From: Nocardioides marmorisolisilvae
GTDB lineage: Bacteria > Actinomycetota > Actinomycetes > Propionibacteriales > Nocardioidaceae
DNA length: 64,000 nucleotides
Direction of reading: 5' to 3'
NCBI RefSeq assembly: GCF_003725775.1
Contig: NZ_RJSG01000002.1
Location: 1,775,818 to 1,839,817, forward strand
Shown here: piece by piece, positions 47,571 through 56,544 of the stretch
Layout of the letters: each line of letters begins with the position of its first letter
Numbering within the stretch: position 1 is the first letter of the stretch
Notes under the pieces: model-generated
Database searches by the model: none
What the model was told of the DNA's origin: nothing
Seen by the model: only the letters and a program-made list of their open reading frames with translations
Translations under genes and position numbers: made by a program

Positions 47571-48119
47571 ATGGGCATGCACATGGGGGCACAGCACCAC
47601 GCACTCAGGGGGCGTCGTGCGAGGACCAGCGAGGGCGGCGCTGCCGCCGTCGAGTTCGCGCTGGTCAGCACAGTGCTGTTCATTTTTCTGTTCGGAATCG
47701 TTCAGTACGGCCTGTACTTCAACGACTCCCTTAACGCTCGGCAGGGCGTCCGGGAAGCCGCACGCCAAGGAGTCGTTCAGATGCCGGCGTCGTCCTACGG
47801 GAGTTGCGGTTCCGCCGGAGTCACCTGGGCCAAGCTGAAGTGCTTCACCAAAGCCCAAGTCGGAGGGATAACGGGATCGACGTACGTCCATCTCGTAGTC
47901 CCGGACACGGGTGGGTGGAAGAAAGGCAACCGGCTGATCGTGTGCGCTGCGGTTAAGAGCGACGGCTTGGTCGGAATTCTGCCCATGCCCAACGGAGGCG
48001 TGATTCGCGGCATCGGGGAGTTGTCGATCGAGCAAGACTCCGCGCCGCCGACTGATGTGCTTGCGACGGCAAACTCCGATAGCGATCCCTCCGGCCTTGG
48101 TTGGTCGTGGTGCGCGTGA
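47571..48119 (+). CDS. TadE-like pseudopilin of the lower-GC group
   Basis: The 182-residue protein has the helix SEGGAAAVEFALVSTVLFIFLFGIVQYGLYF, nearly the same as the TadE at 46940-47395, followed by NDSLNARQGVREAARQGVV. Two Cys near residue 76-90 may pair. GAGGGGA (47552-47558) supports ATG 47571, though ATGs at 47577 and 47583 are possible. Codons here use more A/T at the third position than the minus-strand group. Confidence 0.85.
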   Translation: MGMHMGAQHHALRGRRARTSEGGAAAVEFALVSTVLFIFLFGIVQYGLYFNDSLNARQGVREAARQGVVQMPASSYGSCGSAGVTWAKLKCFTKAQVGGITGSTYVHLVVPDTGGWKKGNRLIVCAAVKSDGLVGILPMPNGGVIRGIGELSIEQDSAPPTDVLATANSDSDPSGLGWSWCA

Positions 48120-48139
48120 AGACGAACAGGCGGAAAGCT

Positions 48140-49504
48140 ATGAGTCGGCGTGACGAATCGGGAGCCGTGGCCGTGATCGCGGCGATAAGCGCTCTTCTGT
48201 TGTTTGGTATCGCAGCGCTCGTCGTCGACCTCGGGCTTGGACGAGACACTCGGAGGCAGGCGCAGAACTCCTCCGACGCCGCCGCGTTAGCTGCAGCCGC
48301 AGCCTTGTACCCCGGAAAGAAGTGTTCGGACGGCACCGACGCTCCATGTTTCGCCGACGCCGTCGCCGCAGCGAAGTCGTACGCAGAGGCGAACTACAAG
48401 GTGAGCGCCGCGGAATGGGCCTCCTGCTCAACTACGCCTCCCAGTGGTTCGCTGATCTTTGATAGCAACTTGAAATGCGTGACCTTCGACAGCCTGACCG
48501 CGCCGAACTACGTCTGGGTGACCATGCCGGCGCGAACCATCAACACGAACCTCGGCTCCGCGATCGAGAAAAAGGACACCGCCTTCCCGGTCGGTGCCTA
48601 CGCTCGAGCGGCCGTGGTTGGTGGGCGCGTTCAGTCCTGCGGCCTGTGCTTCCTTGGCTCTGTCGACATGGGCAACGGTGACATCAAAGTCACCGGTGGC
48701 TCAATCTTCGTCAACGGCGACCTGTCCGTCGGATCAAACAGTTACTGGACGTCCAGCGGCTCGATCGTTGTCGCAGGTTCGTACAACGGCATCAACCAGC
48801 AGCACATGACACCCGACGTAACGCCAGGCTCGTTCACGACTGATCCTTGGCAAACGTCATCCGCAGTGCCGCCTTCGTTCACAGGTTTCAAAGTCGGAGG
48901 AAACGGAGGCAACGGGAACGGCAATCCGTGTGGTGCAGGTAAGGGTGGCGACGGCATTTACTCGTCGCTGTCCCTGAGCAACAACCAAACATGTGCGCTC
49001 GACCCCGGGTTGTACGTGATCGTTGGGAACGCATCTACGGTCTGGCTTGAAGGCAACAAGTCAGTGTTCTCAGGAACAGATGTGACTCTGTACTTCACCT
49101 GTGGATCCGTGAATCTTGCGGCCAAGACCTACTCACAGCACACGTGCAACAACGAGTTGGGGGCTTCACTAGACGCCAAGAATGGCGACCTCGCCCTCAA
49201 GGCACCAACGTCAGGTCCTCGGAAGGGCCTGGCCATTGTTTACGACCGCACAAACCTCTCCGAGCTTGGCCTCCAAGGCAACGGCGGAACGACGAACAAC
49301 GAGACGGCGCAGGTCACAGGGGCTGTCTACGCGCCCAACTCGTTGCTCGCATTCAACGGCAACTCGTGCTTCGAGTTCGGCACCGGGCCCGTCATCGTTT
49401 CTGGCATCGACAAGGGCAACGGAAACGGTTCCTGCGTGAACATGATTGGCTCGACCAGCATCAGCCTCCCGACCACTCCTGGCACAGTCAGTCTGGATCG
49501 TTAA
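48140..49504 (+). CDS. TadG-like protein of the lower-GC group, copy 1
   Basis: The 454-residue protein begins MSRRDESGAVAVIAAISALLLFGIAALVVDLGLGRD, then RRQAQNSSDAAALAAAAAL. The rest is a Cys-containing, Gly/Asn/Ser-rich beta repeat region (VNGDLSVGSNS, VVGGRVQSCG, GNGGNGNGN). The ATG at 48140 has GGAAAG upstream, but an in-frame GTG at 48116 overlaps the TadE stop by 3 bp (GTGA) and is equally plausible. It is a paralogue of the following gene. Confidence 0.78.
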   Translation: MSRRDESGAVAVIAAISALLLFGIAALVVDLGLGRDTRRQAQNSSDAAALAAAAALYPGKKCSDGTDAPCFADAVAAAKSYAEANYKVSAAEWASCSTTPPSGSLIFDSNLKCVTFDSLTAPNYVWVTMPARTINTNLGSAIEKKDTAFPVGAYARAAVVGGRVQSCGLCFLGSVDMGNGDIKVTGGSIFVNGDLSVGSNSYWTSSGSIVVAGSYNGINQQHMTPDVTPGSFTTDPWQTSSAVPPSFTGFKVGGNGGNGNGNPCGAGKGGDGIYSSLSLSNNQTCALDPGLYVIVGNASTVWLEGNKSVFSGTDVTLYFTCGSVNLAAKTYSQHTCNNELGASLDAKNGDLALKAPTSGPRKGLAIVYDRTNLSELGLQGNGGTTNNETAQVTGAVYAPNSLLAFNGNSCFEFGTGPVIVSGIDKGNGNGSCVNMIGSTSISLPTTPGTVSLDR

Positions 49505-49684
49505 CCCGCATACGACGCTCGAAAAGTCCGTTTCGGTACGGTCGGTCAATCTGCTAGTCCTGCAGAGCACCTGATTAGCCGATGTTTCTTGACGGCTAAT
49601 CATCAGAAACTTGCCCCAACTGTCACTGGCGACGGCCATCGACAGGCGGGCTTGAGCTCGCAGAACTCTGGGGGTTCCAACCGC

Positions 49685-50992
49685 ATGCGCCTTGCCCACT
49701 CTCGTCAGGAACAGCACAAGTCAGAGGACGGCGCGATTGCCATCATTGCAGCCGTTTGTGCCCTGCTGCTCTTCGGGATCGCCGCACTCGTTGTGGATCT
49801 GGGTCTTCAACGCGATACGCGGCGCGAGGCACAGACCGCTGCCGACGCTTCAGCACTCGCTGCGGCGAATCGCCTCTATCTCAACGGCACGCCCGACTTG
49901 GTCAACGCCGCCCTTGTCGCAAAGAACTACGCATGGACTAACTTCAGGGTGCCCCTGACCGCATGGGCAACGTGCACAGATAACACGCCGCTCGCTGTCC
50001 CGTCTGCGAGCACGCAGTGCATCTCTTTTGATAGCGCGACGAACCCACTCAAGGTCCGCGTAGTCCTACCAACTCGGCAGATCGACGCGTCCTTCACCGG
50101 TGCGACCGGCGTATCCCGAATTGACGTAGCCGCATCAGCGCGTGCAGCTTTGGTCCCGGGGCTCGGCGCGGGCTGCACGATCTGTGTGATCGGCGCCGGA
50201 ACCGACGTCGGCAACTTGGACGTGCGCGCCCAAGGCGGGGGCAGCATCTACGTGAACGGAACACTCGGCTCGGGTCCGCACGGCGTGCTCAAGTCAGAAG
50301 GGGGCGGAACCCTCACTGTCCATTCACCGAGCATTCCGAGCAACCTGACGATCAGTACTCCTGTCGTCACAAACGCGCCGAACATGCCAGACCCCTTCGA
50401 CGACTCCATCTATCCGACGGTCCCCAATACGGCGGTATCGTCGGGCGGCAATATCTGCTCTGGCGGCCCCGGCATCTACATGAACCCGACTGCCACCGGT
50501 GCGGGATGTACGAACCTGCAGACCGGTCTGTACGTAATCGTCGGCGGAACCCTGAATTTCGGCGCGTTGAAGACGGGCGTGAACGGAGCAACTTTCTACT
50601 TCACATGCAACAGCAGGACTGGAAGCACATACAGGGCGCGCATGTGCAGCACGGAGGATGGTGCAGACTTCGATCTCAACGGAAACGCCTCGACCGTGCT
50701 GAATGCGCCGCCGCCTGGAGTCACGACGGCAGGGGATATTCCCGGCATGCTCGTCCTCTTCGACAAAACGAATACGGCGTCCATGAGATTAAACGGCACG
50801 GTTCAGCCGACCATGTCAGGAACGCTTTACATGCCAGCGGCAACCTTCGACGTTCGAGGCACCGCCGACGTTCGATTCACTGGTCAATTGATCGTCGGCA
50901 ATCTGACCGGTAACGGAAACGGCACCTTGTACGTCACAGCGTCGGCAAGTTTGGCGTCGACCAAACCAGGAACGCCGGCCCTCGATCGGTAG
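49685..50992 (+). CDS. TadG-like protein of the lower-GC group, copy 2
   Basis: The 435-residue protein repeats the design of copy 1: SEDGAIAIIAAVCALLLFGIAALVVDLGLQRD with RREAQTAADASALAAANRL, then the same C-terminal domain (VNGTLGSG, LYVIVGGTLNFG, ending PGTPALDR against copy 1 PGTVSLDR). Conserved motifs such as LYVIVG and FTC near a Cys suggest shared folding. A 180-bp spacer precedes it, so it may have its own promoter. GGGGG lies before the ATG. Confidence 0.78.
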   Translation: MRLAHSRQEQHKSEDGAIAIIAAVCALLLFGIAALVVDLGLQRDTRREAQTAADASALAAANRLYLNGTPDLVNAALVAKNYAWTNFRVPLTAWATCTDNTPLAVPSASTQCISFDSATNPLKVRVVLPTRQIDASFTGATGVSRIDVAASARAALVPGLGAGCTICVIGAGTDVGNLDVRAQGGGSIYVNGTLGSGPHGVLKSEGGGTLTVHSPSIPSNLTISTPVVTNAPNMPDPFDDSIYPTVPNTAVSSGGNICSGGPGIYMNPTATGAGCTNLQTGLYVIVGGTLNFGALKTGVNGATFYFTCNSRTGSTYRARMCSTEDGADFDLNGNASTVLNAPPPGVTTAGDIPGMLVLFDKTNTASMRLNGTVQPTMSGTLYMPAATFDVRGTADVRFTGQLIVGNLTGNGNGTLYVTASASLASTKPGTPALDR

Positions 50993-51006
50993 GCAAAAGG
51001 GCGGCG

Positions 51007-51315
51007 CTACTCCTTCGGCAGCTCGAAGTCCTGCTTGTTGAGCTCTTCGACGTTCACGTCCTTGAAGGTCAGCACCTTGACGTTTTTGGCGAAGCGCGCA
51101 GGGCGGTACATGTCCCACACCCAGGCGTCGGTCATGGAGACCTCGAAGAACACGTCGCCGGCCTCGGTGCGCGCCTTCACGTCGACCTGGTTGCACAGGT
51201 AGAAGCGCCGGTCGGTCTCCACGACGTACTTGAAGATGCCGACGACGTCGCGGTACTCCCGGTAGAGCGTGAGCTCCATCTCGGTCTCGTACTTCTCGAG
51301 ATCCTCCGCGCTCAT
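51007..51315 (-). CDS. DUF2469 family protein
   Basis: The 102-residue actinobacterial protein has the family sequence MSAEDLEKYETEMELTLYREYRDVVGIFKYVVETDRRFYL and ends with the usual acidic/Lys-rich tail. Its function is unknown; it is among the most conserved uncharacterised genes of actinobacteria and normally lies next to rnhB and yraN. It overlaps rnhB by 4 bp and is convergent with the Tad group 14 bp away. Confidence 0.9.
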   Translation of the reverse strand: MSAEDLEKYETEMELTLYREYRDVVGIFKYVVETDRRFYLCNQVDVKARTEAGDVFFEVSMTDAWVWDMYRPARFAKNVKVLTFKDVNVEELNKQDFELPKE

Positions 51316-52028
51316 CGACTCTCCTCGGCTTCGAACAGCTCGAGCTGCGGCTCGAGGCTGTGGGGCTCCTCGTCGACCAGCCCGGCTGCGCGGCGTACGT
51401 TCACGAACCTCATCCGGTGGATCGGGCAGGGTCCGTGCTCGGTCAGCGCGTCCGAGTGCTCGGCGGTGATGTACCCCTTGTGGGTAGCGAAATCGTAGTC
51501 CGGCCAGAGCTCGTGCTGCTGCATCATCAGGCGGTCGCGCGTCACCTTTGCGATCACCGACGCGGCGGAGATGCAGGCAGCGACCCGGTCGCCCTTCCAC
51601 ATCGCGAGCCCGGGTACCTCGAGGCCGTCGACCGGGAACCCGTCGGTGAGCACGTACGCCGGCCGCACGTCCAGCCTGGCCAGGGCCCGGCGCAGCGCCT
51701 CGACGTTGGCGACGTGCATCCCCAGCCGGTCGCACTCCCCCGGCTCGATGACCACCACCGACCAGGCCAGCGCTCGCTTGAGGACCTGCTCGTAGGCGCG
51801 CTCGCGGGCCTTCTCGGTCAGCAGCTTGGAATCGTTCAACCCGGGGACCAGACCGCGCTTGCCCTCGGGCAGGATCGCGGCAGCGGCCACCAGCGGGCCT
51901 GCGCAGGCGCCACGGCCGGCCTCGTCGACGCCAGCGATCGGATCGAGCCCGGCACGCCGCAGGGCGCGCTCGTAGCCGTAGAGCCCGGCGTCCCGCCGGA
52001 TCGTCGCCCCTCGTGGAAGACCAGCCAT
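51312..52028 (-). CDS. rnhB: Ribonuclease HII
   Basis: RNase HII removes RNA-DNA junction ribonucleotides. The 238-residue protein has the DEAGRG motif (IAGVDEAGRGACAGPLVAAA), the AASVIAKVTRDR motif and the C-terminal THKGYITAEH pattern. The ATG at 52028 was chosen because a longer frame upstream runs into lepB. It overlaps DUF2469 by 4 bp and follows lepB by 11 bp. Confidence 0.96.
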   Translation of the reverse strand: MAGLPRGATIRRDAGLYGYERALRRAGLDPIAGVDEAGRGACAGPLVAAAAILPEGKRGLVPGLNDSKLLTEKARERAYEQVLKRALAWSVVVIEPGECDRLGMHVANVEALRRALARLDVRPAYVLTDGFPVDGLEVPGLAMWKGDRVAACISAASVIAKVTRDRLMMQQHELWPDYDFATHKGYITAEHSDALTEHGPCPIHRMRFVNVRRAAGLVDEEPHSLEPQLELFEAEESR

Positions 52029-52039
52029 ACCCGCGCCCG

Positions 52040-52804
52040 TCAGGAGTTCGGGATGTCCTTGAAGGTCGCCGGGGTGTGGATGCGCTCCGCGCGCTTCCAC
52101 GGCCAGATCAGCGCCCAGACCTTGCCGACCACCAGGTCGTCGGGAACGTAGCCGCCGCCGGGGTCGCCCATGTGACCGCGCGAGTCGTAGGAGTCGTCGC
52201 GGTTGTCGCCCATCACCCAGATGTGCCCCTGGGGCACCCGGATGTCGAACGTGCTGTCGTTGATGCCCAGGCAGTGGTGAGCGTTCTTCTTCAGGTACGG
52301 CTCGACGAGGACCTTGCCGTTGACCTTCAGCTCGTCCTTGGAGTCGCAGACGACCCGGTCGCCACCGATGCCGATGACGCGCTTCACCAGGTGACCCCCG
52401 GACGGGTAGAGACCGATGGTCTCCAGCGTCTTGGTGATCGGGTTCGACGCGGTCTTGTTCTCCCCGGTCGAGAGCCAGCCACCCGGGTCCTTGAAGACCA
52501 CGATGTCGCCACGCTTCGGGCTTCCGCCGCCCCAGTACGACACCTTCTGGACGAGGATCCGGTCGTTCTTGATGAACTCCGGCTCCATCGACGGCGACGG
52601 GATGTAGAACGCCTGGACGAAGAAGTACTTGATCCCGATCGCCAGGACGAGCGCGATCGCCAGCAGCAGCAGGCTCTCCTGCCAGACCGGCAGCGGCTGC
52701 TTCTTGGGCTTCTGCGGCTTCTCAGCCCTGCGATGGCCTCCGCGCGTCACGGACCCGGCCGAGGAGGCCGAGACCGAGACGTCCTCAGGCATGGGTTCAG
52801 TCAC
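52040..52804 (-). CDS. lepB: Signal peptidase I
   Basis: LepB cleaves signal peptides at the membrane surface. The 254-residue protein has a single N-terminal transmembrane helix (LLLLAIALVLAIGIKYFFV) after a basic cytoplasmic tail, the catalytic Ser in IPSPSMEPEF and the general-base Lys in KRVIGIGGDRV. The GTG start is supported by a TAGGCT hexamer 6 nt upstream. Confidence 0.96.
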   Translation of the reverse strand: MTEPMPEDVSVSASSAGSVTRGGHRRAEKPQKPKKQPLPVWQESLLLLAIALVLAIGIKYFFVQAFYIPSPSMEPEFIKNDRILVQKVSYWGGGSPKRGDIVVFKDPGGWLSTGENKTASNPITKTLETIGLYPSGGHLVKRVIGIGGDRVVCDSKDELKVNGKVLVEPYLKKNAHHCLGINDSTFDIRVPQGHIWVMGDNRDDSYDSRGHMGDPGGGYVPDDLVVGKVWALIWPWKRAERIHTPATFKDIPNS

Positions 52805-52810
52805 GTGCGG

Positions 52811-52816
52811 AGCCTA
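52811..52816 (-). promoter_or_regulatory. Probable -10 hexamer (TAGGCT) of leaderless lepB
   Basis: TAGGCT on the minus strand ends 6 nt before the lepB GTG at 52804. Confidence 0.5.
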
Positions 52817-52823
52817 ACGAGGG

Positions 52824-52860
52824 GTTCCAACGAATCTGTGGCATTTCACAGACCGCGTGG
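52824..52860 (-). terminator. Hairpin between rplS and lepB
   Basis: TCTGTG (52835-52840) and CACAGA (52847-52852) form an inner stem, extended by an outer GTTCCA/TGGAAC pairing. It lies just after the rplS stop at 52864. Confidence 0.5.
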
Positions 52861-52863
52861 AAC

Positions 52864-53214
52864 TCAGGCCTCGCGGCGCTCCTTGATCTTCGCTGCCTTG
52901 CCGCGCAGGTTGCGCAGGTAGTACAGCTTCGCCCGGCGGACGTCACCACGGGTGACGATCTCGACCTGCTCGAAGATCGGGGAGTTGATCGGGAAGGTGC
53001 GCTCGACGCCGACGCCGAACGAGACCTTGCGGACCGTGAAGGTGCGGCCCACGCCGGAACCCTGGACGCGGATGACCACGCCCTGGAAGACCTGGACGCG
53101 GGAGCGGTTGCCCTCGACGACCTTCACGTGGACCTTGACGGTGTCGCCGGCCCGGAAGTCGGGAACGTCGCTGCGCAGGGTGGCAGCGTTCAGCGCGTCG
53201 ATGACGTTGGTCAT
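52864..53214 (-). CDS. rplS: 50S ribosomal protein L19
   Basis: L19 sits at the 30S-50S interface. The 116-residue protein has the conserved [17 protein letters not shown] start and [18 protein letters not shown]. The ATG at 53214 with CGAGGAG upstream was chosen over a longer frame. Confidence 0.97.
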   Translation of the reverse strand: MTNVIDALNAATLRSDVPDFRAGDTVKVHVKVVEGNRSRVQVFQGVVIRVQGSGVGRTFTVRKVSFGVGVERTFPINSPIFEQVEIVTRGDVRRAKLYYLRNLRGKAAKIKERREA

Positions 53215-53567
53215 GATGTCTCCTCGCGATCGCCACAGGTCAGCCGCGGATGTTGGTGCTTGATCCGTTGGTCGGTCCCGTCGTGCTGGCCGGTGCGCCG
53301 CTCCCCCTGTGGCAGGTGCTGCGCAGATCCCCGGGGTGCGTGCGTCCGGACGATCCTGGCCGACTGGGCCGAGGAACAAGTCTGCCAGAGAGCCCCGGGA
53401 TCGGGAAATCGGGTCTAGGCGGCCACCCGGCGCCTGCCGAGCCGCTCGAGCACCCGCGCGACCAGGCCGCGCCGGGCCGATCGGCGCCGGTGGGGACGGA
53501 TCACGTCGCGGGTCCAGTCGACGGACTCATTCTCTGTAAAGTCGATCATGTTGATAGACTTTAACGC
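53215..53567. other. 353-bp divergent intergenic region
   Basis: No gene is seen. It holds the rplS upstream region on the minus strand and, next to the plus-strand gene, a 27-bp imperfect palindrome at 53537-53563. The middle part is ordinary GC-rich sequence. Confidence 0.5.
53537..53563. promoter_or_regulatory. 27-bp palindrome, possible operator
   Basis: TAAAGTC at one end pairs with GACTTTA at the other, and an inner ATCA pairs with TGAT, so 11 of 12 outer positions match around a short centre. It ends 4 bp before the ATG at 53568, so a bound repressor would block transcription or initiation there. AT-rich inverted repeats of this kind are typical of metal- or redox-regulators, but the regulator is unknown. 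Confidence 0.55.
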
Positions 53568-54638
53568 ATGGCACTCCTCTCCTCCACGACCGCTCGCCTG
53601 CGCAGCGGTCACGCAGCCACCGCGCTGGTGCTGCTGACCACGCTGCTGGGACTCGCGACGTTCCTCGTCCCGGAGAACTCGGTCGCCGCGCCAGCAGCGA
53701 CGTCCTCCCGGCTCGTCGGGACGCTCCAGCTCACCCCCGGCTCGTGCTCGGGCGGCAAGGCGAGCGGGACCTACTTCCGGATGATCCTCCCGAGCGGGCA
53801 CGCCGGTGGCCCGTACCTGTCGAACAGCGATTCCAGGTGCTCCGACCAGACCGTCACTCCGCTGTCCCCCGGCAGCGACGGCGGGCTGCGGGTCGGCTCC
53901 TACCAGCCGAGCGCGAGCCCCCGGTTCACCGCGAACGGGGATGCCACCGCCCGACGGATCACTGCCCCGGCCGCGTTCTACGGCACCAGCTTCGCCACCG
54001 CCACCAGCCCGGTGGACCCGCAGACCAAGCGCTCGGTCCCGGCCCCGCAGATCAGCGTCTCCGGTAGCCGGCTCACCGCCGACCTGCGCAGCTTCGGTGT
54101 CACCTGGAACAACCAGGACTTCAACCAGGGCGCCCCGAAGCCCGACGGCTCGACGCCGGGGAACACCGCGGTCGGCACCGGCACGTACGACGCGAGCACC
54201 GGCGCGTTCTCGCTGACCTGGTCGAGCCAGATCGTCGGCGGACCGTTCGACAAGTTCACCGGGTCCTGGCACTTCGAGGGACGGTTCGTCCCGGCCGCCG
54301 GCTCCGGCTCCTCCGGATCGACCGGTACGACGGGCTCCGGTGGCTCGACCGGAGGAACCACGACGACCCCCAGCAGCAGCGGGGGCGGTTCAGCCCCGGG
54401 CACCACGACCTCCACCAGCAAGCCCACGTCGGCCGGCAAGCCCGCCACCGGCGAGGGACTGCCCGGAGCGGCTCCGGTTGTCGACACCCGCTCGACGGCA
54501 CCCGTGACGAAGGTCGTCACGTCGGACCGGTGGCACGTCTCCTGGCCGGTCGTGGGACTGGCCTTCGGCATCGGCCTCCTCGCTGTCGGTGCGCTGGTGC
54601 TGTCCACCGTGCTGACCCGACGGGCGGAGACCGCGTGA
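53568..54638 (+). CDS. Secreted, membrane-anchored protein of unknown function
   Basis: The 356-residue protein has an N-terminal signal peptide (about residues 1-42) and a C-terminal membrane helix (WPVVGLAFGIGLLAVGALVL) followed by RRAETA. The mature region has a beta-rich domain with SQIVGGPFDKFTGSWHFEGRF near residues 221-241 and two Cys pairs, then a Ser/Thr/Gly/Pro-rich stalk (residues ~245-300). I have seen this type only as hypothetical proteins of actinobacteria. It forms an operon with the next gene (GTGA overlap) behind the 27-bp palindrome. Confidence 0.7.
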   Translation: MALLSSTTARLRSGHAATALVLLTTLLGLATFLVPENSVAAPAATSSRLVGTLQLTPGSCSGGKASGTYFRMILPSGHAGGPYLSNSDSRCSDQTVTPLSPGSDGGLRVGSYQPSASPRFTANGDATARRITAPAAFYGTSFATATSPVDPQTKRSVPAPQISVSGSRLTADLRSFGVTWNNQDFNQGAPKPDGSTPGNTAVGTGTYDASTGAFSLTWSSQIVGGPFDKFTGSWHFEGRFVPAAGSGSSGSTGTTGSGGSTGGTTTTPSSSGGGSAPGTTTSTSKPTSAGKPATGEGLPGAAPVVDTRSTAPVTKVVTSDRWHVSWPVVGLAFGIGLLAVGALVLSTVLTRRAETA

Positions 54639-55375
54639 CCGCGCACCGCCTGGCCGGAAACCTGAAGTTCCTGCGACCTGCACTGTTCGCGCTGCTCGTC
54701 CTGGACGTGATCGTGCTCGGCGCGTTCGCGGTGCAGGTGGAGAAGGTGACCCGGACCGTGACGATCCCGGGTGCCGTAGCGCAGACCGCGGCACCGTTGA
54801 CGCCGCTCCCCTCGCCCAGCACTCCCGTGCCCGTTCCTGCGGCGGTGCCGATCGTCAGCACCACTGGTGGTGGCACGACCACGGTCGCGGTGCCCACGGT
54901 CGAGAAGCCCACTCCGTCGCCGACGCCCACCCCGACGGCGAGTCCGACCCCGGGCGGCGAGGGGACCACGGTCGCGAAGTGCCCGATCCCGCTCAAGGAG
55001 CCGGCCGCCTCCGGTGGGCTCCAGACGCTGATCTCCTACGCGCCGGCCTTCGGGCCGTTCCGCGACGAGGCGTTCGCGGCGGCATCGGCGTACCAGCCGC
55101 TGCTGCAGCTGCTCGGGCCGATCCTGGCGCAGTACCCGCAGCTCGCCCCGAAGGTCGAGCCGGCGTTCGCCCCGTTCCTCGCCGCGTTCGCCGGGCTGCT
55201 CGACCAGGGCTACACGCTGCTGGCACCGCTCTACGCCCCGCACCGGGAGGCCGTGCTCGACGCGGAGTCGAAGCTCGCCGCGGCACTCGCGCCCTACGCG
55301 CAGAAGCTGGCGACTTCAGCCCTCGGCGGGTGCGTGGTCGACCTGGAGGCGGCTTTGGTTCAGGACACCGCCTGA
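54635..55375 (+). CDS. Membrane-anchored protein with Pro/Thr linker and helical C-domain
   Basis: The 246-residue protein has one N-terminal membrane helix (LRPALFALLVLDVIVLGAFAV), then a Thr/Pro/Val-rich linker (about residues 45-105). A C-terminal helical domain with two Cys near the ends follows (KCPIPLKEP and GGCVVDLE), so they may pair. No enzyme motif is seen. The GTG at 54635 overlaps the upstream stop, so both proteins are made together and could work as a pair at the cell surface. Confidence 0.7.
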   Translation: MTAHRLAGNLKFLRPALFALLVLDVIVLGAFAVQVEKVTRTVTIPGAVAQTAAPLTPLPSPSTPVPVPAAVPIVSTTGGGTTTVAVPTVEKPTPSPTPTPTASPTPGGEGTTVAKCPIPLKEPAASGGLQTLISYAPAFGPFRDEAFAAASAYQPLLQLLGPILAQYPQLAPKVEPAFAPFLAAFAGLLDQGYTLLAPLYAPHREAVLDAESKLAAALAPYAQKLATSALGGCVVDLEAALVQDTA

Positions 55376-55379
55376 CGGC

Positions 55380-56543
55380 TCAACGGCGCTTCTTGCTCAA
55401 GCGGACCGCTCCCGGCTCGTCCGCGAGCGGTCCGTGCAGCCGGTAGCCGGCCTTCTTGTACATCTTCTGGTTGCGCAGGCTGCCGGCTCCGGTGAAGAGC
55501 TCGAAGGTGGTCGCGCTCTCGGGCGCTGCCGCCTCGATCGCCTCGAGCAGCTGCCGCCCGAGTCCGCTGCCCTGGAGGTCGGGCGCGACCATCAGGCGAC
55601 CGATGTCCCAGGTCGCGGTGCCGTCCTCGCCCTGGTGCAGCCGAGCCCGTACGGCGCCCACGAGGCGACCGGCCGAGCGGAGCACCAGGACGGTGTCGGT
55701 GCCGATCCACCGGCGCACGGTCTCCAGGTCCTCCTCGAGCGCGTGGATCCGTACGCCCGGGTTCACCTGCAGCTCCTGGACCCAGCAGGCGCGCTGCAGC
55801 GTGAAGATCTCGCCGGCGTCGGAGGGTCGTACCGCTCGCAGCTCCAGGTCGTCCAGGACGCCGGCGGGGTGCTGCAGGTCGGGACGACGCTGCGCGGTGC
55901 GGCGTACGGACTGCTCGGTGCGCCAGGCGGCGATCCTGCCGTGATCGCCCGAGAGCAGCACCTCGGGCACGTCGTGGCCGCGCCAGGAGGCCGGCTTGGT
56001 GTACACCGGGTACTCCAGCAGGCCGTCGGCGTGCGACTCCTCCACCAGCGACTCGGCGTTGCCCATGAAGCCCGGGATCAGCCGTACCACGGCCTCGATG
56101 ACGGCCAGGGCCGCGACCTCGCCGCCGTTGAGGACGTAGTCGCCCAACGAGACCTCGCGGACCTCCAGGCGGGTGGCAGCCTCGTCGAGGACCCGCTGGT
56201 CGATGCCCTCGTAGCGGCCGCAGGCGAAGACCAGGTGGTCCCGGGTCGAGAGCTCGGCTGCGAGCTCCTGGCTGAACGGGGTACCGGACGGGGTCGGGAC
56301 CACCAGCACGGCGCCGTCGGGGGCGATCGCGTCGAGCGCCTCGCCCCACGGCTCCGGCTTCATCACCATCCCGGCGCCCCCGCCGTACGGGGTGTCGTCG
56401 ACGGTGTGGTGCTTGTCGTGGGTGAACCTGCGCAGGTCGTGCACGTGCAGGTCGAGCAGACCGTTCTCGCGGGCCTTGCCGGGCAGCGAGAGCTCCAGCG
56501 GAGCGAGGTAGTCCGGGAAGATCGAGACGACGTCGATGCGCAC
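55380..56543 (-). CDS. trmD: TrmD-GNAT fusion: tRNA (guanine-N1-)-methyltransferase with C-terminal acetyltransferase
   Basis: The N-terminal ~235 residues are TrmD ([57 protein letters not shown]), which methylates G37 of tRNA with SAM using a trefoil knot. The C-terminal ~150 residues form a GNAT acetyltransferase ([20 protein letters not shown], with [15 protein letters not shown]). The whole 387-codon frame is open with no stop or frameshift between the domains. The start is a GTG just after rimM. Confidence 0.93.
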   Translation of the reverse strand: MRIDVVSIFPDYLAPLELSLPGKARENGLLDLHVHDLRRFTHDKHHTVDDTPYGGGAGMVMKPEPWGEALDAIAPDGAVLVVPTPSGTPFSQELAAELSTRDHLVFACGRYEGIDQRVLDEAATRLEVREVSLGDYVLNGGEVAALAVIEAVVRLIPGFMGNAESLVEESHADGLLEYPVYTKPASWRGHDVPEVLLSGDHGRIAAWRTEQSVRRTAQRRPDLQHPAGVLDDLELRAVRPSDAGEIFTLQRACWVQELQVNPGVRIHALEEDLETVRRWIGTDTVLVLRSAGRLVGAVRARLHQGEDGTATWDIGRLMVAPDLQGSGLGRQLLEAIEAAAPESATTFELFTGAGSLRNQKMYKKAGYRLHGPLADEPGAVRLSKKRR

Positions 56544-56544
56544 G

